This document shows positions 43,792 through 53,439 of a stretch of DNA of 64,000 nucleotides, piece after piece. The stretch lies in the NCBI GenBank assembly GCA_934085675.1, contig CAKOHH010000004.1, positions 42,408-106,407 of the forward strand. Direction: 5' to 3'. The DNA is from an uncultured Bacilli bacterium. Its GTDB lineage: Bacteria; Bacillota_I; Bacilli_A; RF39; UBA660. Numbering within the stretch: position 1 is the first letter of the stretch; each line of letters opens with the position of its first letter. A program made the position numbers and the translations under genes. The notes below the pieces were generated by a model. That model was not told where the DNA came from and searched no databases. It saw only the letters and a program-made list of their open reading frames with translations.

Positions 43792-44703
43792 CTATTTCTT
43801 CCTATTTCTTCTTTTTAAGGTTTCTATATTACTTTGATTAACCCATATATTGTTTTGAAGGCATTTTAAATTAAAAATTATCCATTCGTTCCAAGCTTTA
43901 TTATCCTCGGTAACAGCAATATTTTTAATTAATTCGCGATAATGAGCTCGTGAACCAGCATATTGCCTGGTTGCGTAAACAGTTGGTAAAGGAAAATTAT
44001 AGCCTAATGTTTGATTTGTATAATACCACAAATTAACATGCTGAATAAGTCTAGCATAACGAGTATTACCATCTTTAAATAGTTGTAAAGCAGCAAGTAA
44101 GCCATGGTATATAATAGGTTTTAAAAAAGCATCTTCTTTACTTTGAATGGCTTTTTTATCATTAATTAAATCTAAATATTTTGTTAAGGCTTCCGTTATA
44201 TCTTTTGCTAATATAGGAAAATACACAATTTGTCTTTGACCAAAAATATATTTTCCAACAAACTTTAAATTGTCTTCCCGTAAGCCTTTTTGATCTTCAC
44301 TACTAGTTCCATCTAATAATTTATCATGTATTTTGATAAACTCACTAGCAGTAATTTCTGAATTGCAACAACGAATCATTTCATCCATAGCATTTTTAGG
44401 ATGTGTATTATAATAAAGGGCTAATAAAAAGGAGTTTTCTTGTTCTACCACTTGATTGTTAATAATATCTTCACGTTTTAATGTTTGTAAATAATCACTT
44501 CTTAAATTATCTGGAAGTGACAATATTATATCGTGATACTCTTTATAAAGATCCTCTGTATAAGAAATTTGATTCAATGCTTGTTCACTTAGAGTTAAAT
44601 TTTGAACGCGTTTAAAAATATCTAAATCAACAATAGGTACGCCACTTTCCATTGCTTTTAAAACTTCTTGTTCTGCCCGTAATCTTTGTTCTTCTTTGGT
44701 CAT
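43792..44703 (-). CDS. Fic-fold protein lacking the catalytic histidine
   Basis: The 303-residue protein has the Fic/DOC helical core, with residues 200-219 ending LQLFKDGNTRYARL. In active Fic enzymes the motif is HPFxxGNGRxxR; here Gln 207 stands where His should be, while the Asp, Gly, Asn and both Arg are kept. Nucleotide binding may persist but AMPylation by the usual route should not. The N-terminal 100 residues are helical and unidentified. AGGGAGA precedes the ATG. It stands alone between terminated neighbours. Confidence 0.75.
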   Translation of the reverse strand: MTKEEQRLRAEQEVLKAMESGVPIVDLDIFKRVQNLTLSEQALNQISYTEDLYKEYHDIILSLPDNLRSDYLQTLKREDIINNQVVEQENSFLLALYYNTHPKNAMDEMIRCCNSEITASEFIKIHDKLLDGTSSEDQKGLREDNLKFVGKYIFGQRQIVYFPILAKDITEALTKYLDLINDKKAIQSKEDAFLKPIIYHGLLAALQLFKDGNTRYARLIQHVNLWYYTNQTLGYNFPLPTVYATRQYAGSRAHYRELIKNIAVTEDNKAWNEWIIFNLKCLQNNIWVNQSNIETLKRRNRKK

Positions 44704-44756
44704 AATATCTCCCTTTGATGGTTATTATTCTATAGAAAATAGAAAAAAAGTCAAGA

Positions 44757-44783
44757 AAAAAATAAAAGCTATTAGCTCTTATT
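44757..44783 (-). terminator. Terminator after the ABC permease gene
   Basis: AATAAAAGCT (44761-44770) and AGCTCTTATT (44774-44783) pair with one mismatch and a short loop; the minus strand continues into a T-run. The stem overlaps the permease stop at 44772. Confidence 0.5.
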
Positions 44784-46097
44784 CTTTAAAGAAGTAAACA
44801 TTTTTTTCCATAATTTTGTAGAGGAATAATTTAAAATACCTACTTTATAAATTCTTAGTCCATATTTAAAAACAATAAATGTAACAATAATATTAATTAA
44901 AGTAGCCATAGCTAGACTATATATACTTATCTGCCCTAGTAAAAACAAGGACGGAGAAAGCATAAAACTTAACATAGGAACATAAGACATTATTTTGATG
45001 AATGTAGCCCCTTCAAATTGACTAGCCATGATAGCTAAATAATATCCTACCATAATAATTAACATAATCGGTGTTTGGAGTTGTTGAAAGTCTTCCATAC
45101 TAGTTGTCATAGAGGCTAAAACCCCCGCTACAATACCATATAAAATAAAGGAAACTAAGAAAAGTAAAAGAATCCAGGGAAGTCCTTGTAAAAGAGTTGT
45201 TAAAATACCTGTTTCTTTAACGGTTGTTAAAATGGAAGTTACTTGGCTAGTTAAGCCTGTTCCCATATCATTTACGATATTACCTCCACCAAATAAGAAA
45301 CGACTTACAATGGCAATAACACCATACCCTAGTAATAACAATCCCTGAATAACAACAAATAAAGTGGAAGCTAAAACTTTAGAAAGAAAATGTGTTTCCG
45401 GTGAAACATTAGAAATAATGATTTCCATACTTCTTGTTGTTTTTTCATCATTTACTTCACTACCTATCATTTGCACTAACATAAGTATTAAGAAAAAACA
45501 AGGTAAGATAACGACCAAAATAACTCCTGAAGTAATTAAGTCTTTATTTTTGACATTACTTTTTTCTTCATTTGTGACAACAAGAAAAATAGAAGCTGGA
45601 CGAGTTAATTTAGATATTTCTTCTTCACTTAAACCACTTTCTAAAATAGCCATGGAACTTTTAAGGTTATTAATGGAAGTTTCTAAAAATTGTGTTTCGA
45701 CTGTTTTTAACTCATTGAAACTGATTAAATCCGCACTTAAATAGTTTTCTTTGTCTTCTTTTAAATGGACAATAATTTTTTTATCATCATCTTTTAAAGA
45801 AGCTTTTTCCCTTTCTAGGGTATCTGTTGTTTTAGAAACTTCAAAGTGATAAGTGTCTTTAAAATCATTTGTTAAATTATCAAAAGAAGTTTTAAATAAA
45901 TCATAACCTCCCATTTCATCTACAACAACTATTTTGGTAACATCTTCAAAGTCACCACCAAAAAAGCGAACAATTTGATCAATATTAGTAACAACAATAA
46001 GTAAAATAAGCAATAGGATATTGACTCCTTTAAACCATTTTGTTTTTATTTTTTTACTTAAACTTTGCTTGGTTAAAAATTTTAATTTAGCCTTCAT
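44772..46097 (-). CDS. ABC-2-type exporter permease (NatB-like)
   Basis: About 441 residues: one membrane helix near residue 25-45, a large extracellular loop (about 50-175), then six helices. SEVNDEKTTRSMEIIISNVSPETHFLSKVL is the ABC-2 permease signature between the first helices. The layout is that of NatB-type sodium or drug exporters. ATG 46097 follows AGGTGA; GTG 46106 is the longer choice. It overlaps the ATPase gene, so both are co-translated. Confidence 0.88.
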   Translation of the reverse strand: MKAKLKFLTKQSLSKKIKTKWFKGVNILLLILLIVVTNIDQIVRFFGGDFEDVTKIVVVDEMGGYDLFKTSFDNLTNDFKDTYHFEVSKTTDTLEREKASLKDDDKKIIVHLKEDKENYLSADLISFNELKTVETQFLETSINNLKSSMAILESGLSEEEISKLTRPASIFLVVTNEEKSNVKNKDLITSGVILVVILPCFFLILMLVQMIGSEVNDEKTTRSMEIIISNVSPETHFLSKVLASTLFVVIQGLLLLGYGVIAIVSRFLFGGGNIVNDMGTGLTSQVTSILTTVKETGILTTLLQGLPWILLLFLVSFILYGIVAGVLASMTTSMEDFQQLQTPIMLIIMVGYYLAIMASQFEGATFIKIMSYVPMLSFMLSPSLFLLGQISIYSLAMATLINIIVTFIVFKYGLRIYKVGILNYSSTKLWKKMFTSLKNKS

Positions 46098-46986
46098 ATG
46101 ATTCACCTACTTTACTTAAAAAGATTTCATTTAAACTTGGGTCTTCTACGGCAAATTTAGTAATGTTTTGGCCTTTTTTCACGACATCAAATACTTTAGA
46201 AATATATTTATCTTCTAAAACCGAAACTGTTATTTCATCAGCATTTTCAAAAACATTAGAAACACCTTCTATATTTAAAAGTTCATCTTTATTAATATCA
46301 CCAACAATATGAATTGTTTTACGGCGATAATCTTTTTTAATTTCTTTTAAATCACCTTCTAAAACGGCTTTACCTTTTACCAAAATCACTAATTTCTCAC
46401 AAAACATTTCCACATGCTCCATCCGGTGCGAAGAAAAAATTATACTACAGCCTTTCTTTTTAAATTCTCGAATAGCTTCCATAAACATCTCAACATTAAT
46501 AGGATCAAGTCCTGTAAATGGCTCATCTAAAATAAGAAGCTTAGGCTCATTAATCACCGCTGAAATAAATTGAATCTTTTGTTGATTTCCTTTTGATAAT
46601 TCTTTTATTTTTCGTTCTTTATATTCTTCAATATGAAATTTTTTTAACCATACATCTAATCTTTCTAAAATAGTTTTTTCATCTAAACCTTTTAAAACCC
46701 CATAATAAATGATTTGTTCTTTCACGGTTAATTTAGTAAGTAAACTTCGCTCTTCCGTTAAAAAGCCAATTTTATCAGTAACAGAATAATCAATTGGCTT
46801 ACCATCTAAAGTAATTTCTCCACTTGTTGGCTTTAATAAACCAATAATCATCCTAAATGTCGTCGTTTTACCAGCACCATTAACACCTAAAAGCCCAAAG
46901 ATTTCACCATCATTTACGGTAAAAGATAAATCATCAACAGCTTTATGAGTATCATAGTATTTGGTTACATGACTAACTTTTAACAT
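46087..46986 (-). CDS. ABC transporter ATP-binding protein (NatA-like)
   Basis: About 299 residues: Walker A GVNGAGKTTT, Q-loop GFLTEERSLL, signature ELSKGNQQKIQF, Walker B KLLILDEPFTGLDP and the switch His in SSHRMEH. The EERGLY-like TEERSLL and the C-terminal 80-residue domain match NatA-type exporters. ATG 46986 has a GTGAGGT site; the earlier ATG 47010 does not. Pairs with the downstream permease; substrate unknown. Confidence 0.92.
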   Translation of the reverse strand: MLKVSHVTKYYDTHKAVDDLSFTVNDGEIFGLLGVNGAGKTTTFRMIIGLLKPTSGEITLDGKPIDYSVTDKIGFLTEERSLLTKLTVKEQIIYYGVLKGLDEKTILERLDVWLKKFHIEEYKERKIKELSKGNQQKIQFISAVINEPKLLILDEPFTGLDPINVEMFMEAIREFKKKGCSIIFSSHRMEHVEMFCEKLVILVKGKAVLEGDLKEIKKDYRRKTIHIVGDINKDELLNIEGVSNVFENADEITVSVLEDKYISKVFDVVKKGQNITKFAVEDPSLNEIFLSKVGESYEG

Positions 46987-47014
46987 GTACCTCACCCTTC
47001 CTAAATTCATTATA

Positions 47015-47044
47015 AAAGAAAAAAAGATATTCGTCTATCTTTTT
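47015..47044 (-). terminator. Terminator after the glycosyltransferase gene
   Basis: AAAAAGATA (47021-47029) and TATCTTTTT (47036-47044) form a perfect 9-bp stem with a 6-base loop, overlapping the stop codon at 47035. The minus strand continues into T-rich sequence. Confidence 0.6.
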
Positions 47045-48057
47045 ATAGTTCGAATAAGTTTTTCTTCGATATTTCGAGCTTCTTTGTCACTTAAAATTTT
47101 CTTTTTGCCTTCTATTTTTTCTTGCAAAATTTTATTTAAATTACAATAATATATCTGAGGATATTCATTTTCATAATGCCAAAAATTTTTCACTTTATAT
47201 TCGGCAAGTTTTAAATAAAGTTCTAACAAGTAATTTTTTTCTTTAGAAGATATATCCCAATGATTCATTTGAATGGCTCTTGAAAATATTCCATACTTAA
47301 TTTGATCTAAAAGCATACTTTTTAACCTTGGTTCTAAATTACTTTGGGCACACTTCTCATAAATTCTAAACATATCTAATATTTGAATATTTTTAAAAGA
47401 ACTATTAGCCATGATACTTGCCTTTCTTTGTCTATAGGCATAATCGTATTGATGAAGTTGAACATTTTTTTTAGCCCTTAAAAGTAAAGGATATGTAAAA
47501 GCAACATCTTCGTAAACAATACCATCTATAAATTTTTCATATTGTATAAAATCATGCAAAAATAGTTTATCCCATACAGCGGGTGTTTCCAGAAAAAAAG
47601 AAGCAGGTGTTTGTAAATAATCTTCGATATGAGGTATAGCCTTTTTTTGCCTTGGAAAGACTTCATTATGAAGGTAAACATTTTCTCTTATTTGAAAACA
47701 ATTTCCTACTAAAATAGGTAAATCATATTTTTCTAAAGTTTTAGAAAAATCTTCAAACATAGTGTGAGAAACTAAATCATCAGAATCGACAAAGCCAATA
47801 TATTTTCCATTAGCCACTTTAAGTCCTTCATTTCTGGCATGAGAAAGCCCACCATTTTCCTCTAAATAAATAGCCTTTATTAAGCGAGGATATTTTTTTT
47901 CATACTCCCTTAAAATTTCTCTACTATTATCCGTACTTTTATCTTCAATACAGATGATTTCCATATCTTGTAAAGACTGCGTGACTAAAGAATTTAAACA
48001 TGTGCTTAAATATTTGGAAACATTATATATTGGCACAATAACACTTACTTTTGGCAT
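47035..48057 (-). CDS. Family 2 glycosyltransferase
   Basis: A 340-residue GT-A fold enzyme: VSVIVPIYNVSKYLSTCLNS at the N-terminus, IEDKSTDNS, ARNEGLKVANGKYIGFVDSDD with the DxD-type metal site, and a helical C-terminal part. Such enzymes transfer sugars to surface polymers; the acceptor is unknown. No other polysaccharide gene is adjacent. Confidence 0.88.
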   Translation of the reverse strand: MPKVSVIVPIYNVSKYLSTCLNSLVTQSLQDMEIICIEDKSTDNSREILREYEKKYPRLIKAIYLEENGGLSHARNEGLKVANGKYIGFVDSDDLVSHTMFEDFSKTLEKYDLPILVGNCFQIRENVYLHNEVFPRQKKAIPHIEDYLQTPASFFLETPAVWDKLFLHDFIQYEKFIDGIVYEDVAFTYPLLLRAKKNVQLHQYDYAYRQRKASIMANSSFKNIQILDMFRIYEKCAQSNLEPRLKSMLLDQIKYGIFSRAIQMNHWDISSKEKNYLLELYLKLAEYKVKNFWHYENEYPQIYYCNLNKILQEKIEGKKKILSDKEARNIEEKLIRTIKR

Positions 48058-48099
48058 TACATCCCTCTCCTTTGTTGGAGATATTATTATAACGAAACT

Positions 48100-48129
48100 A
48101 AAAAGGAAAGTCTAGTTTATTTGCTTTCC
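48100..48129 (-). terminator. Terminator after the RpiB-like gene
   Basis: GGAAAG (48105-48110) and CTTTCC (48124-48129) form a stem around the stop codon at 48117; T5 follows on the minus strand. Confidence 0.5.
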
Positions 48130-48776
48130 TCATTTTCCCATTCATCAAAAATATTTTTAACCAAAATACCTAAAAATTCATTATCACAGTTTTTGAAGAA
48201 ATTTTCTTCAAAATACTCATTATAAATGATATCTTTTAACATGTCTTTATCTAATTCTTCTAATATTTCACTCATCGCTATCTGAGTTGTTTGTTTTAAG
48301 TGAACAAGTTCTTGTTTTTGTAAACTTTGAATTTCTTTTCTTTTAGCTGGATAACCACTTAAAAACTCGGTTGTAAATAAAGTGTCAAAAATATCTTCTA
48401 ATAAAAATTCAGAACCTGTCCCAAAATATTTACCAAACGGAATGGCAATAGCATTGCCAGCATTCACTTTACAAAATAATTTGGCATCAACACTATCGGC
48501 AACATATCCTGCATAAACTTCTGGCATCGCATTTAAACTCATGGTGACACCTATTCCAGAGGCACAACCAGTAACAACAAAATCGACTGACTTACTATTT
48601 AATAAAAGACCCGCTAAAATACCTGCTCCAACATAATCTATACTACTTTCTTTATCATTACTTACCCCATAATTGTAAACTTCATGTCCATATTTAGAAG
48701 CCACTTTATTTAAAATTTTATAGATAAACTCATTTTTATCTTTTTGACTATTTTCATTTATTAACGCTATTTTCAT
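48117..48776 (-). CDS. RpiB/LacA/LacB-family sugar-phosphate isomerase
   Basis: The 219-residue protein shows the RpiB fold: MKIALINENSQ at the N-terminus, AGILAGLLLNSKSVDFVVTGCASGIGVTMSLN with the active-site Cys, and NAGNAIAIPFGKYFG. It carries about 60 extra residues at the C-terminus compared with RpiB. The enzyme should interconvert aldose and ketose phosphates; the exact sugar is unknown. It lies 11 bp after the HD hydrolase gene. Confidence 0.82.
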   Translation of the reverse strand: MKIALINENSQKDKNEFIYKILNKVASKYGHEVYNYGVSNDKESSIDYVGAGILAGLLLNSKSVDFVVTGCASGIGVTMSLNAMPEVYAGYVADSVDAKLFCKVNAGNAIAIPFGKYFGTGSEFLLEDIFDTLFTTEFLSGYPAKRKEIQSLQKQELVHLKQTTQIAMSEILEELDKDMLKDIIYNEYFEENFFKNCDNEFLGILVKNIFDEWENEESK

Positions 48777-48787
48777 AAAAAACCTTT

Positions 48788-50434
48788 CTAACCTTTTATA
48801 ATAAAAATTAAACCTATTAAAATTCCCATAAAAATAGTTAGGAAAACAATGCTGATATAATTAATATATCCAGATATCTTATTAGTTCGTTTTAAAGTAT
48901 CTTGTTCTTGTAAATTACCATCTACTATTTTAAACGGAAAATCATTTTTAACACATAATTCATTTAAATAAGCATAATTTACTCTTTGATGATTTGAATC
49001 ATCATAAACAAAATATTTATGACGATAGATAGTAATTAAAGGCTTTAAACATTCATTTTCATTATCAAAATCAGGTTCTCTTTTATTTGTATTTTTAAAC
49101 TCTTCTATAAACGTTGTTATTTCTTTATCAATATCTTTTTTTATCATATTAAAAAGATTTAAAACATTTTCATCTTTAAAATAGTATTGAATAACTCGAG
49201 AAAAAGTAAACCATTTTTTATCCATTACATCTGAATCACTACGGTAGCTTTTTATACCCCAGATATACATTTCTACTGCTTTTAAAAAGGAAGATAATTG
49301 ACTTTCGAAAGAATAATCTTGAACAATATTTATAAAACCGAGATGTTCAAAATATTTTACTAAATCAAGAGCCTTAAAAGAAACTTGGGAAAGTGGTTTT
49401 ACAGCATTTTCACTAATCCATTCACCACTTGGAGCAGAAGTTACATCTTTTTTATATTCATGGAATTTTTCTTTTGGTAACTGATAAATAGTAATATATT
49501 TAGATTCTAAAGTGTTTTTTATAGAATCAGGAAATATTTCTTTAATTCCCTTTTTTTGATTTATGACACAACGAGGAAAAATTGCAGAAGAACGAAAACA
49601 GGCCATAGAAACACAATCTATAGGATTTTTTCCAGCATAAACATAACTTCCCTTTTGGGTACTTTCATTCGGCTTTAAAACTAAAATACTAGGATCTAAA
49701 GAGGCATGATACATGTTTATATCACCTTTATACCATTCTAAAAGCCATTTCCCTAATAATTCATAATTATCTAAAATTTTAGTTTGATTTTTTCTTTCTC
49801 TTTCATAAATAATTGCTAAATTATAATCCATATAAAAATCGTTAGTTAAAGAATAAATTCTTTTTCCTTCATCTGTTCTTAATTTATTAATATCACAACT
49901 CCCTAAAGGGGCTGGATAGTTAAGACGATTTCTATCTAATGCATCCGCATCTTTTAAAATGTCAGACATTTTTTGAATTTCTTTTTGCTCTTCTAAAGAA
50001 AAAGGAGTACTAGTAAAATCTATTTTATCCTCTTCACTGGCGTGTTGACGAATAAGCAAAGATATTTTTAGAGCCTCTTTGGCGTCTATCTTATTTTCAA
50101 ACATTTTAATAAATTCTTCGGCTCCTACTTTACCATGATCTTTCCCGGAAGCACCTATTGTTTTTCCTATATCATGATATAGTCCTGCTAATAGTAACGT
50201 CTTTTCATCTACTTCTCGATTAAGCATTTCATTTAACATCATTTGGATATAAGAAAGGACTTTTTCAATATGTTTTAAATCATGTTGAAAATCCTTAGTA
50301 TCCGTATAAAGGTGTTTTTCTATACCTTCATTTACTAAGTCCACAATCTTTTGTTGGTCATCTTTAGTTAAATGATATTTCTTTAGTTTTTCTTCATCAA
50401 ATACTTTTAAATAACTTTGTTCTAAATTTGCCAT
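48788..50434 (-). CDS. HD-domain hydrolase with C-terminal membrane anchor
   Basis: A 548-residue protein. The HD phosphohydrolase domain is at residues 30-190 (FQHDLKHIEKVL, LAGLYHDIGKTIGA, LLIRQHASEEDK, DADALDRNRL), with the metal-binding His and Asp residues present. The middle 300 residues are unidentified; a single helix near the C-terminus (SIVFLTIFMGILIGLIF) suggests a tail anchor. HD enzymes hydrolyse nucleotides or phosphoesters; the substrate is not evident. Confidence 0.75.
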   Translation of the reverse strand: MANLEQSYLKVFDEEKLKKYHLTKDDQQKIVDLVNEGIEKHLYTDTKDFQHDLKHIEKVLSYIQMMLNEMLNREVDEKTLLLAGLYHDIGKTIGASGKDHGKVGAEEFIKMFENKIDAKEALKISLLIRQHASEEDKIDFTSTPFSLEEQKEIQKMSDILKDADALDRNRLNYPAPLGSCDINKLRTDEGKRIYSLTNDFYMDYNLAIIYERERKNQTKILDNYELLGKWLLEWYKGDINMYHASLDPSILVLKPNESTQKGSYVYAGKNPIDCVSMACFRSSAIFPRCVINQKKGIKEIFPDSIKNTLESKYITIYQLPKEKFHEYKKDVTSAPSGEWISENAVKPLSQVSFKALDLVKYFEHLGFINIVQDYSFESQLSSFLKAVEMYIWGIKSYRSDSDVMDKKWFTFSRVIQYYFKDENVLNLFNMIKKDIDKEITTFIEEFKNTNKREPDFDNENECLKPLITIYRHKYFVYDDSNHQRVNYAYLNELCVKNDFPFKIVDGNLQEQDTLKRTNKISGYINYISIVFLTIFMGILIGLIFIIKG

Positions 50435-50550
50435 GATAACACTCCCTACTTTAAAAGTATTGTACCAGATTTTTCCTTAAATGTAAAAAAGACATTGTAA
50501 CATATTAAAATGTTTCATTTATCACGTCATAATTTGATATCAAATTTAAA

Positions 50551-50581
50551 ATAAAAAAAATTAGATATTGCTACCTAATTT
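50551..50581 (-). terminator. Terminator after the thioredoxin-like gene
   Basis: AAATTAG (50558-50564) and CTAATTT (50575-50581) form a 7-bp stem; an A-run at 50549-50560 gives the T-run on the minus strand. It lies 10 bp after the stop at 50591. Confidence 0.6.
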
Positions 50582-50590
50582 TAAAATTAT

Positions 50591-51061
50591 TTATTCATTT
50601 TTTAATAAATCTTTATGATAATTAAATTTATCTTTATTATCATAAGCTTCTTTAATTAAAGTTTTAATTTTTTCTTTATCGGAAGCACTAAAACCAGTTA
50701 AAACGGTATCACCAATAACGATATAAGGAACACTTCTTTCCCCTGTTTTACCATTATTAGCGGCAAGGAACTTATCCATTAATAAACCATTTTCGGTATT
50801 TTCCCAAACTTCAAAGCCATAAATACGAGCATATTTTTTTTCTTCTTTTTCGACAGAATATAAAAATTCATAAAGTTCTTCACAATGAGCACAAGTACTG
50901 CCCCAGAAAATATAAACATTTATTTTGTTATTATCAAATTTGACGTCCTCAACCGTAGCATTTTTATTAATGCCATCTTTGTGACTATAGTAAGTATAGC
51001 CTGCTGTTCCCCCGATTAAAAGGACAAATATTAAAATTCCTATTACTACATTTTTATTCAT
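50591..51061 (-). CDS. Membrane-anchored thioredoxin-like protein
   Basis: A 156-residue protein with an N-terminal membrane anchor (residues 5-25) and an extracellular thioredoxin fold carrying FWGSTCAHCEELYEFL (active site CAHC) and the cis-Pro region SVPYIVIGDTVLTG. It overlaps the end of the arylsulfotransferase gene by 8 bp, so both proteins are probably made together and act outside the membrane. It may act as an oxidase or reductase for exported proteins. Confidence 0.83.
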   Translation of the reverse strand: MNKNVVIGILIFVLLIGGTAGYTYYSHKDGINKNATVEDVKFDNNKINVYIFWGSTCAHCEELYEFLYSVEKEEKKYARIYGFEVWENTENGLLMDKFLAANNGKTGERSVPYIVIGDTVLTGFSASDKEKIKTLIKEAYDNKDKFNYHKDLLKNE

Positions 51062-53000
51062 TTATTTTTCCATACCTTCCTGTATTATAAATTTTGCCAT
51101 CAATTTCTACTAAAAATTGATAAGTTCCTTCTTTTAAACCCTCTTTATTAATATACTTGGTGACTGTAATACCTTCTTGTTGCTCTTTTTCCGTAAAAAT
51201 ATCAACACATAAAGCTGTATAAGGCTTTTTACTTACAGGGACATTATAATAAGTATACGTTAAATCATGATATAAAATTAAATTTACTTTCGTTCCACGT
51301 TTAAATTTTCCTTTGAAAACAAAACGATCTACTTCTTCCGCTATAGATATTTCTTTATTATTATAATCATCATCTATATCTTGAACGAATAAATTTAAAT
51401 TAAATGATTTTTTAGCAATCTCTGTTTTTCCTAAAGAGCCAAGTCGAACTGCTTTATCATTTGAATATTTTTCATTTTCGGCATAAAGACTCATTTTTTC
51501 TACACGATAATTGTTAGTTGCAAATTTCATTTCAAAAATCACTTTGTTATTTAGAAGTTCTACTGTGTCCGATACTAAACTTGCATTATTGGAAAAACCG
51601 GCTGGTTGATTAGAATTTTTACCATCAACATAAACAATCCCCCCAGAATGAACAATATAACGATTTGAAGCTAAATAATCTACATCTGAAATATAAGGAG
51701 AGTAAAAACTACTACCCCGTTCTTTTCCATATTCATAAACTTGTTCAATTGTCATATTTTCGGTGTCAATTTTATACATAACACCTCTTGAATAACTCTT
51801 AGAAGCAGCCACATATTTACTTTCAATTTTTGATTTATTGTTACCATTATCAAATAAGAAAACATATCCTTCTGGCGTAATCATCGCAGCATGTTGACTC
51901 CATTGCCATTCAAAATTCTTTCCTTTAGGTGTAAAGAAATATTTTTGATAATCTTCACTCCAATTAGTTTTGTCACCAATTATCCAGTTTAAACTACCAT
52001 CATCATAAGAAATATTAATAACGGCATCTTGATGTCTTCCTGATAATGTTATTGAATTTGTTTTTTTATCATACCAAACAGCATTATTGTGAAACCAGTC
52101 ATATTCACTCCAGTTTTCACTTTTGCCATCTTCATGTTTTAATATGCTCGAAATATCCCAAGTTTTAACAATTTTACCTGTTTTTCTGTCTAACTCTACA
52201 ACATAGTCCTCGACGGTCTTACCATTAGCAAAATTATCACTGGCAACAATTAAATTACCATTTTCCATTTCATAATAATCGTGATGATATCCACCTTCTA
52301 GGCTATATTCTGTATATATTTTACCTAACATATCCATTTCATAAAGACCTGTCATATAATATGGGCTATTTACAAGTCTTTCAGTACTTAGTAAAAGATG
52401 ACCATTTTGCAGACGATTTACTTCCCAAATAGAATTAATTGTTAAATACCAACGTACATCGCCATTGACATCATAAGCAGCAGTATATCCTTTACTAGAT
52501 GGCGTATAAAAATATAAATCATTAGTAAGTTTTGAAGCATCTTTTACTACACTCGTTGGCAAAGATATATCATCAGGTAATTTATCTGTTTTAATTTTAA
52601 TTGTTTTGGAAACTTTACCATAACTAATAACAACTTCATTTTCTTTATCAGCATAAAGGCCATATATAGGTAAAAAATGTTTTTTAGCTGCTTCAAAAGT
52701 ATGCGTATAAGTTGTTAAAGCATCTTTTCCTTTAATCGTAACTTTAACAGTTTCTTCTTGTTCTGTTTCAAATAAAACCAAAGCACTTAAAGGAGAAATA
52801 TCATAAGGATTTAAAACAACATTAGGGTTATCTATTGTATACCCTTCTGTATTATAATCTTTCTCGTTTTGTTTTTCAACTAAACTAATTGTTTTATCAA
52901 TAGGTGTATCGGCTGTATTTTTTATTTCTAAAAAAACCGCTCCTAAAAATAAAATTAACACTACTCCTACTCCAAGTAAGAGAAAATTTTTTTTCTTCAT
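51054..53000 (-). CDS. Exported arylsulfotransferase (ASST) family protein
   Basis: About 648 residues from ATG 53000 (AAAGGTGG upstream; the longer TTG frame is not supported). A membrane anchor (residues 5-24) is followed by an ASST beta-propeller: DVNGDVRWYLTI, RLQNGHLLLSTER, EYSLEGGYHHDYYEMENGNL, DWFHNNAVWYDKKTN and FEWQWSQHAAMITPEG, with the conserved His residues that carry the sulfuryl group in this family. It would transfer sulfate between phenolic compounds outside the cell. Only one Cys is in the exported part, so it lacks the disulfide typical of enterobacterial AssT. Confidence 0.82.
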   Translation of the reverse strand: MKKKNFLLLGVGVVLILFLGAVFLEIKNTADTPIDKTISLVEKQNEKDYNTEGYTIDNPNVVLNPYDISPLSALVLFETEQEETVKVTIKGKDALTTYTHTFEAAKKHFLPIYGLYADKENEVVISYGKVSKTIKIKTDKLPDDISLPTSVVKDASKLTNDLYFYTPSSKGYTAAYDVNGDVRWYLTINSIWEVNRLQNGHLLLSTERLVNSPYYMTGLYEMDMLGKIYTEYSLEGGYHHDYYEMENGNLIVASDNFANGKTVEDYVVELDRKTGKIVKTWDISSILKHEDGKSENWSEYDWFHNNAVWYDKKTNSITLSGRHQDAVINISYDDGSLNWIIGDKTNWSEDYQKYFFTPKGKNFEWQWSQHAAMITPEGYVFLFDNGNNKSKIESKYVAASKSYSRGVMYKIDTENMTIEQVYEYGKERGSSFYSPYISDVDYLASNRYIVHSGGIVYVDGKNSNQPAGFSNNASLVSDTVELLNNKVIFEMKFATNNYRVEKMSLYAENEKYSNDKAVRLGSLGKTEIAKKSFNLNLFVQDIDDDYNNKEISIAEEVDRFVFKGKFKRGTKVNLILYHDLTYTYYNVPVSKKPYTALCVDIFTEKEQQEGITVTKYINKEGLKEGTYQFLVEIDGKIYNTGRYGKINE

Positions 53001-53050
53001 TTTGTTCCACCTTTCTTCGTCATTATATAAAATTTTTTTCTTTTTGCAAA

Positions 53051-53076
53051 GAGAAAAAAACTCAACTTTGAGTTGA
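53051..53076 (-). terminator. Terminator after the DgkA-like gene
   Basis: AACTCAA (53059-53065) and TTGAGTT (53068-53074) are mirror arms that fold as at least a 5-bp stem with a 6-base loop; T7 follows on the minus strand (A-run 53054-53060). Confidence 0.6.
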
Positions 53077-53079
53077 ATT

Positions 53080-53439
53080 TTAAAAAAATAATAGAATAAT
53101 TTTAGGTAAGAAAATAATAAGACCAATAATGATTGAAAATAAAGCGTTAATTAAAACGGCTCCCGCGGCAATATCTTTTACTTTACCAACTTTTTCATTA
53201 TATTTTGGCTCGACAAAATCAACAAAATTTTCGATAGCAGTATTCATCAATTCCATAGAAATAACAAGGGCAAAACAAAAAAGACAACAAAGCCATTCAA
53301 CTAAACTTATTTTTAATAAAAGCCCTGCTAAACTTACTAAGATAACAAAAGAGGCATGAATTTTCATATTACGTTCTTCTTTTAAAGCTACTAAAATACC
53401 TTTAAAAGCACTTTGGACACTTTTAAGAAATTTTTTCAT
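53080..53439 (-). CDS. dgkA: DgkA-family kinase (probably undecaprenol kinase)
   Basis: The 119-residue, three-helix membrane kinase has the family motif ELMNTAIENFVDFV and the amphipathic N-terminus SAFKGILVALKEERNMKIH. In Gram-positive bacteria this family phosphorylates undecaprenol for wall synthesis. Its ATG overlaps the stop of the preceding unknown gene (ATGA). Confidence 0.9.
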   Translation of the reverse strand: MKKFLKSVQSAFKGILVALKEERNMKIHASFVILVSLAGLLLKISLVEWLCCLFCFALVISMELMNTAIENFVDFVEPKYNEKVGKVKDIAAGAVLINALFSIIIGLIIFLPKIILLFF

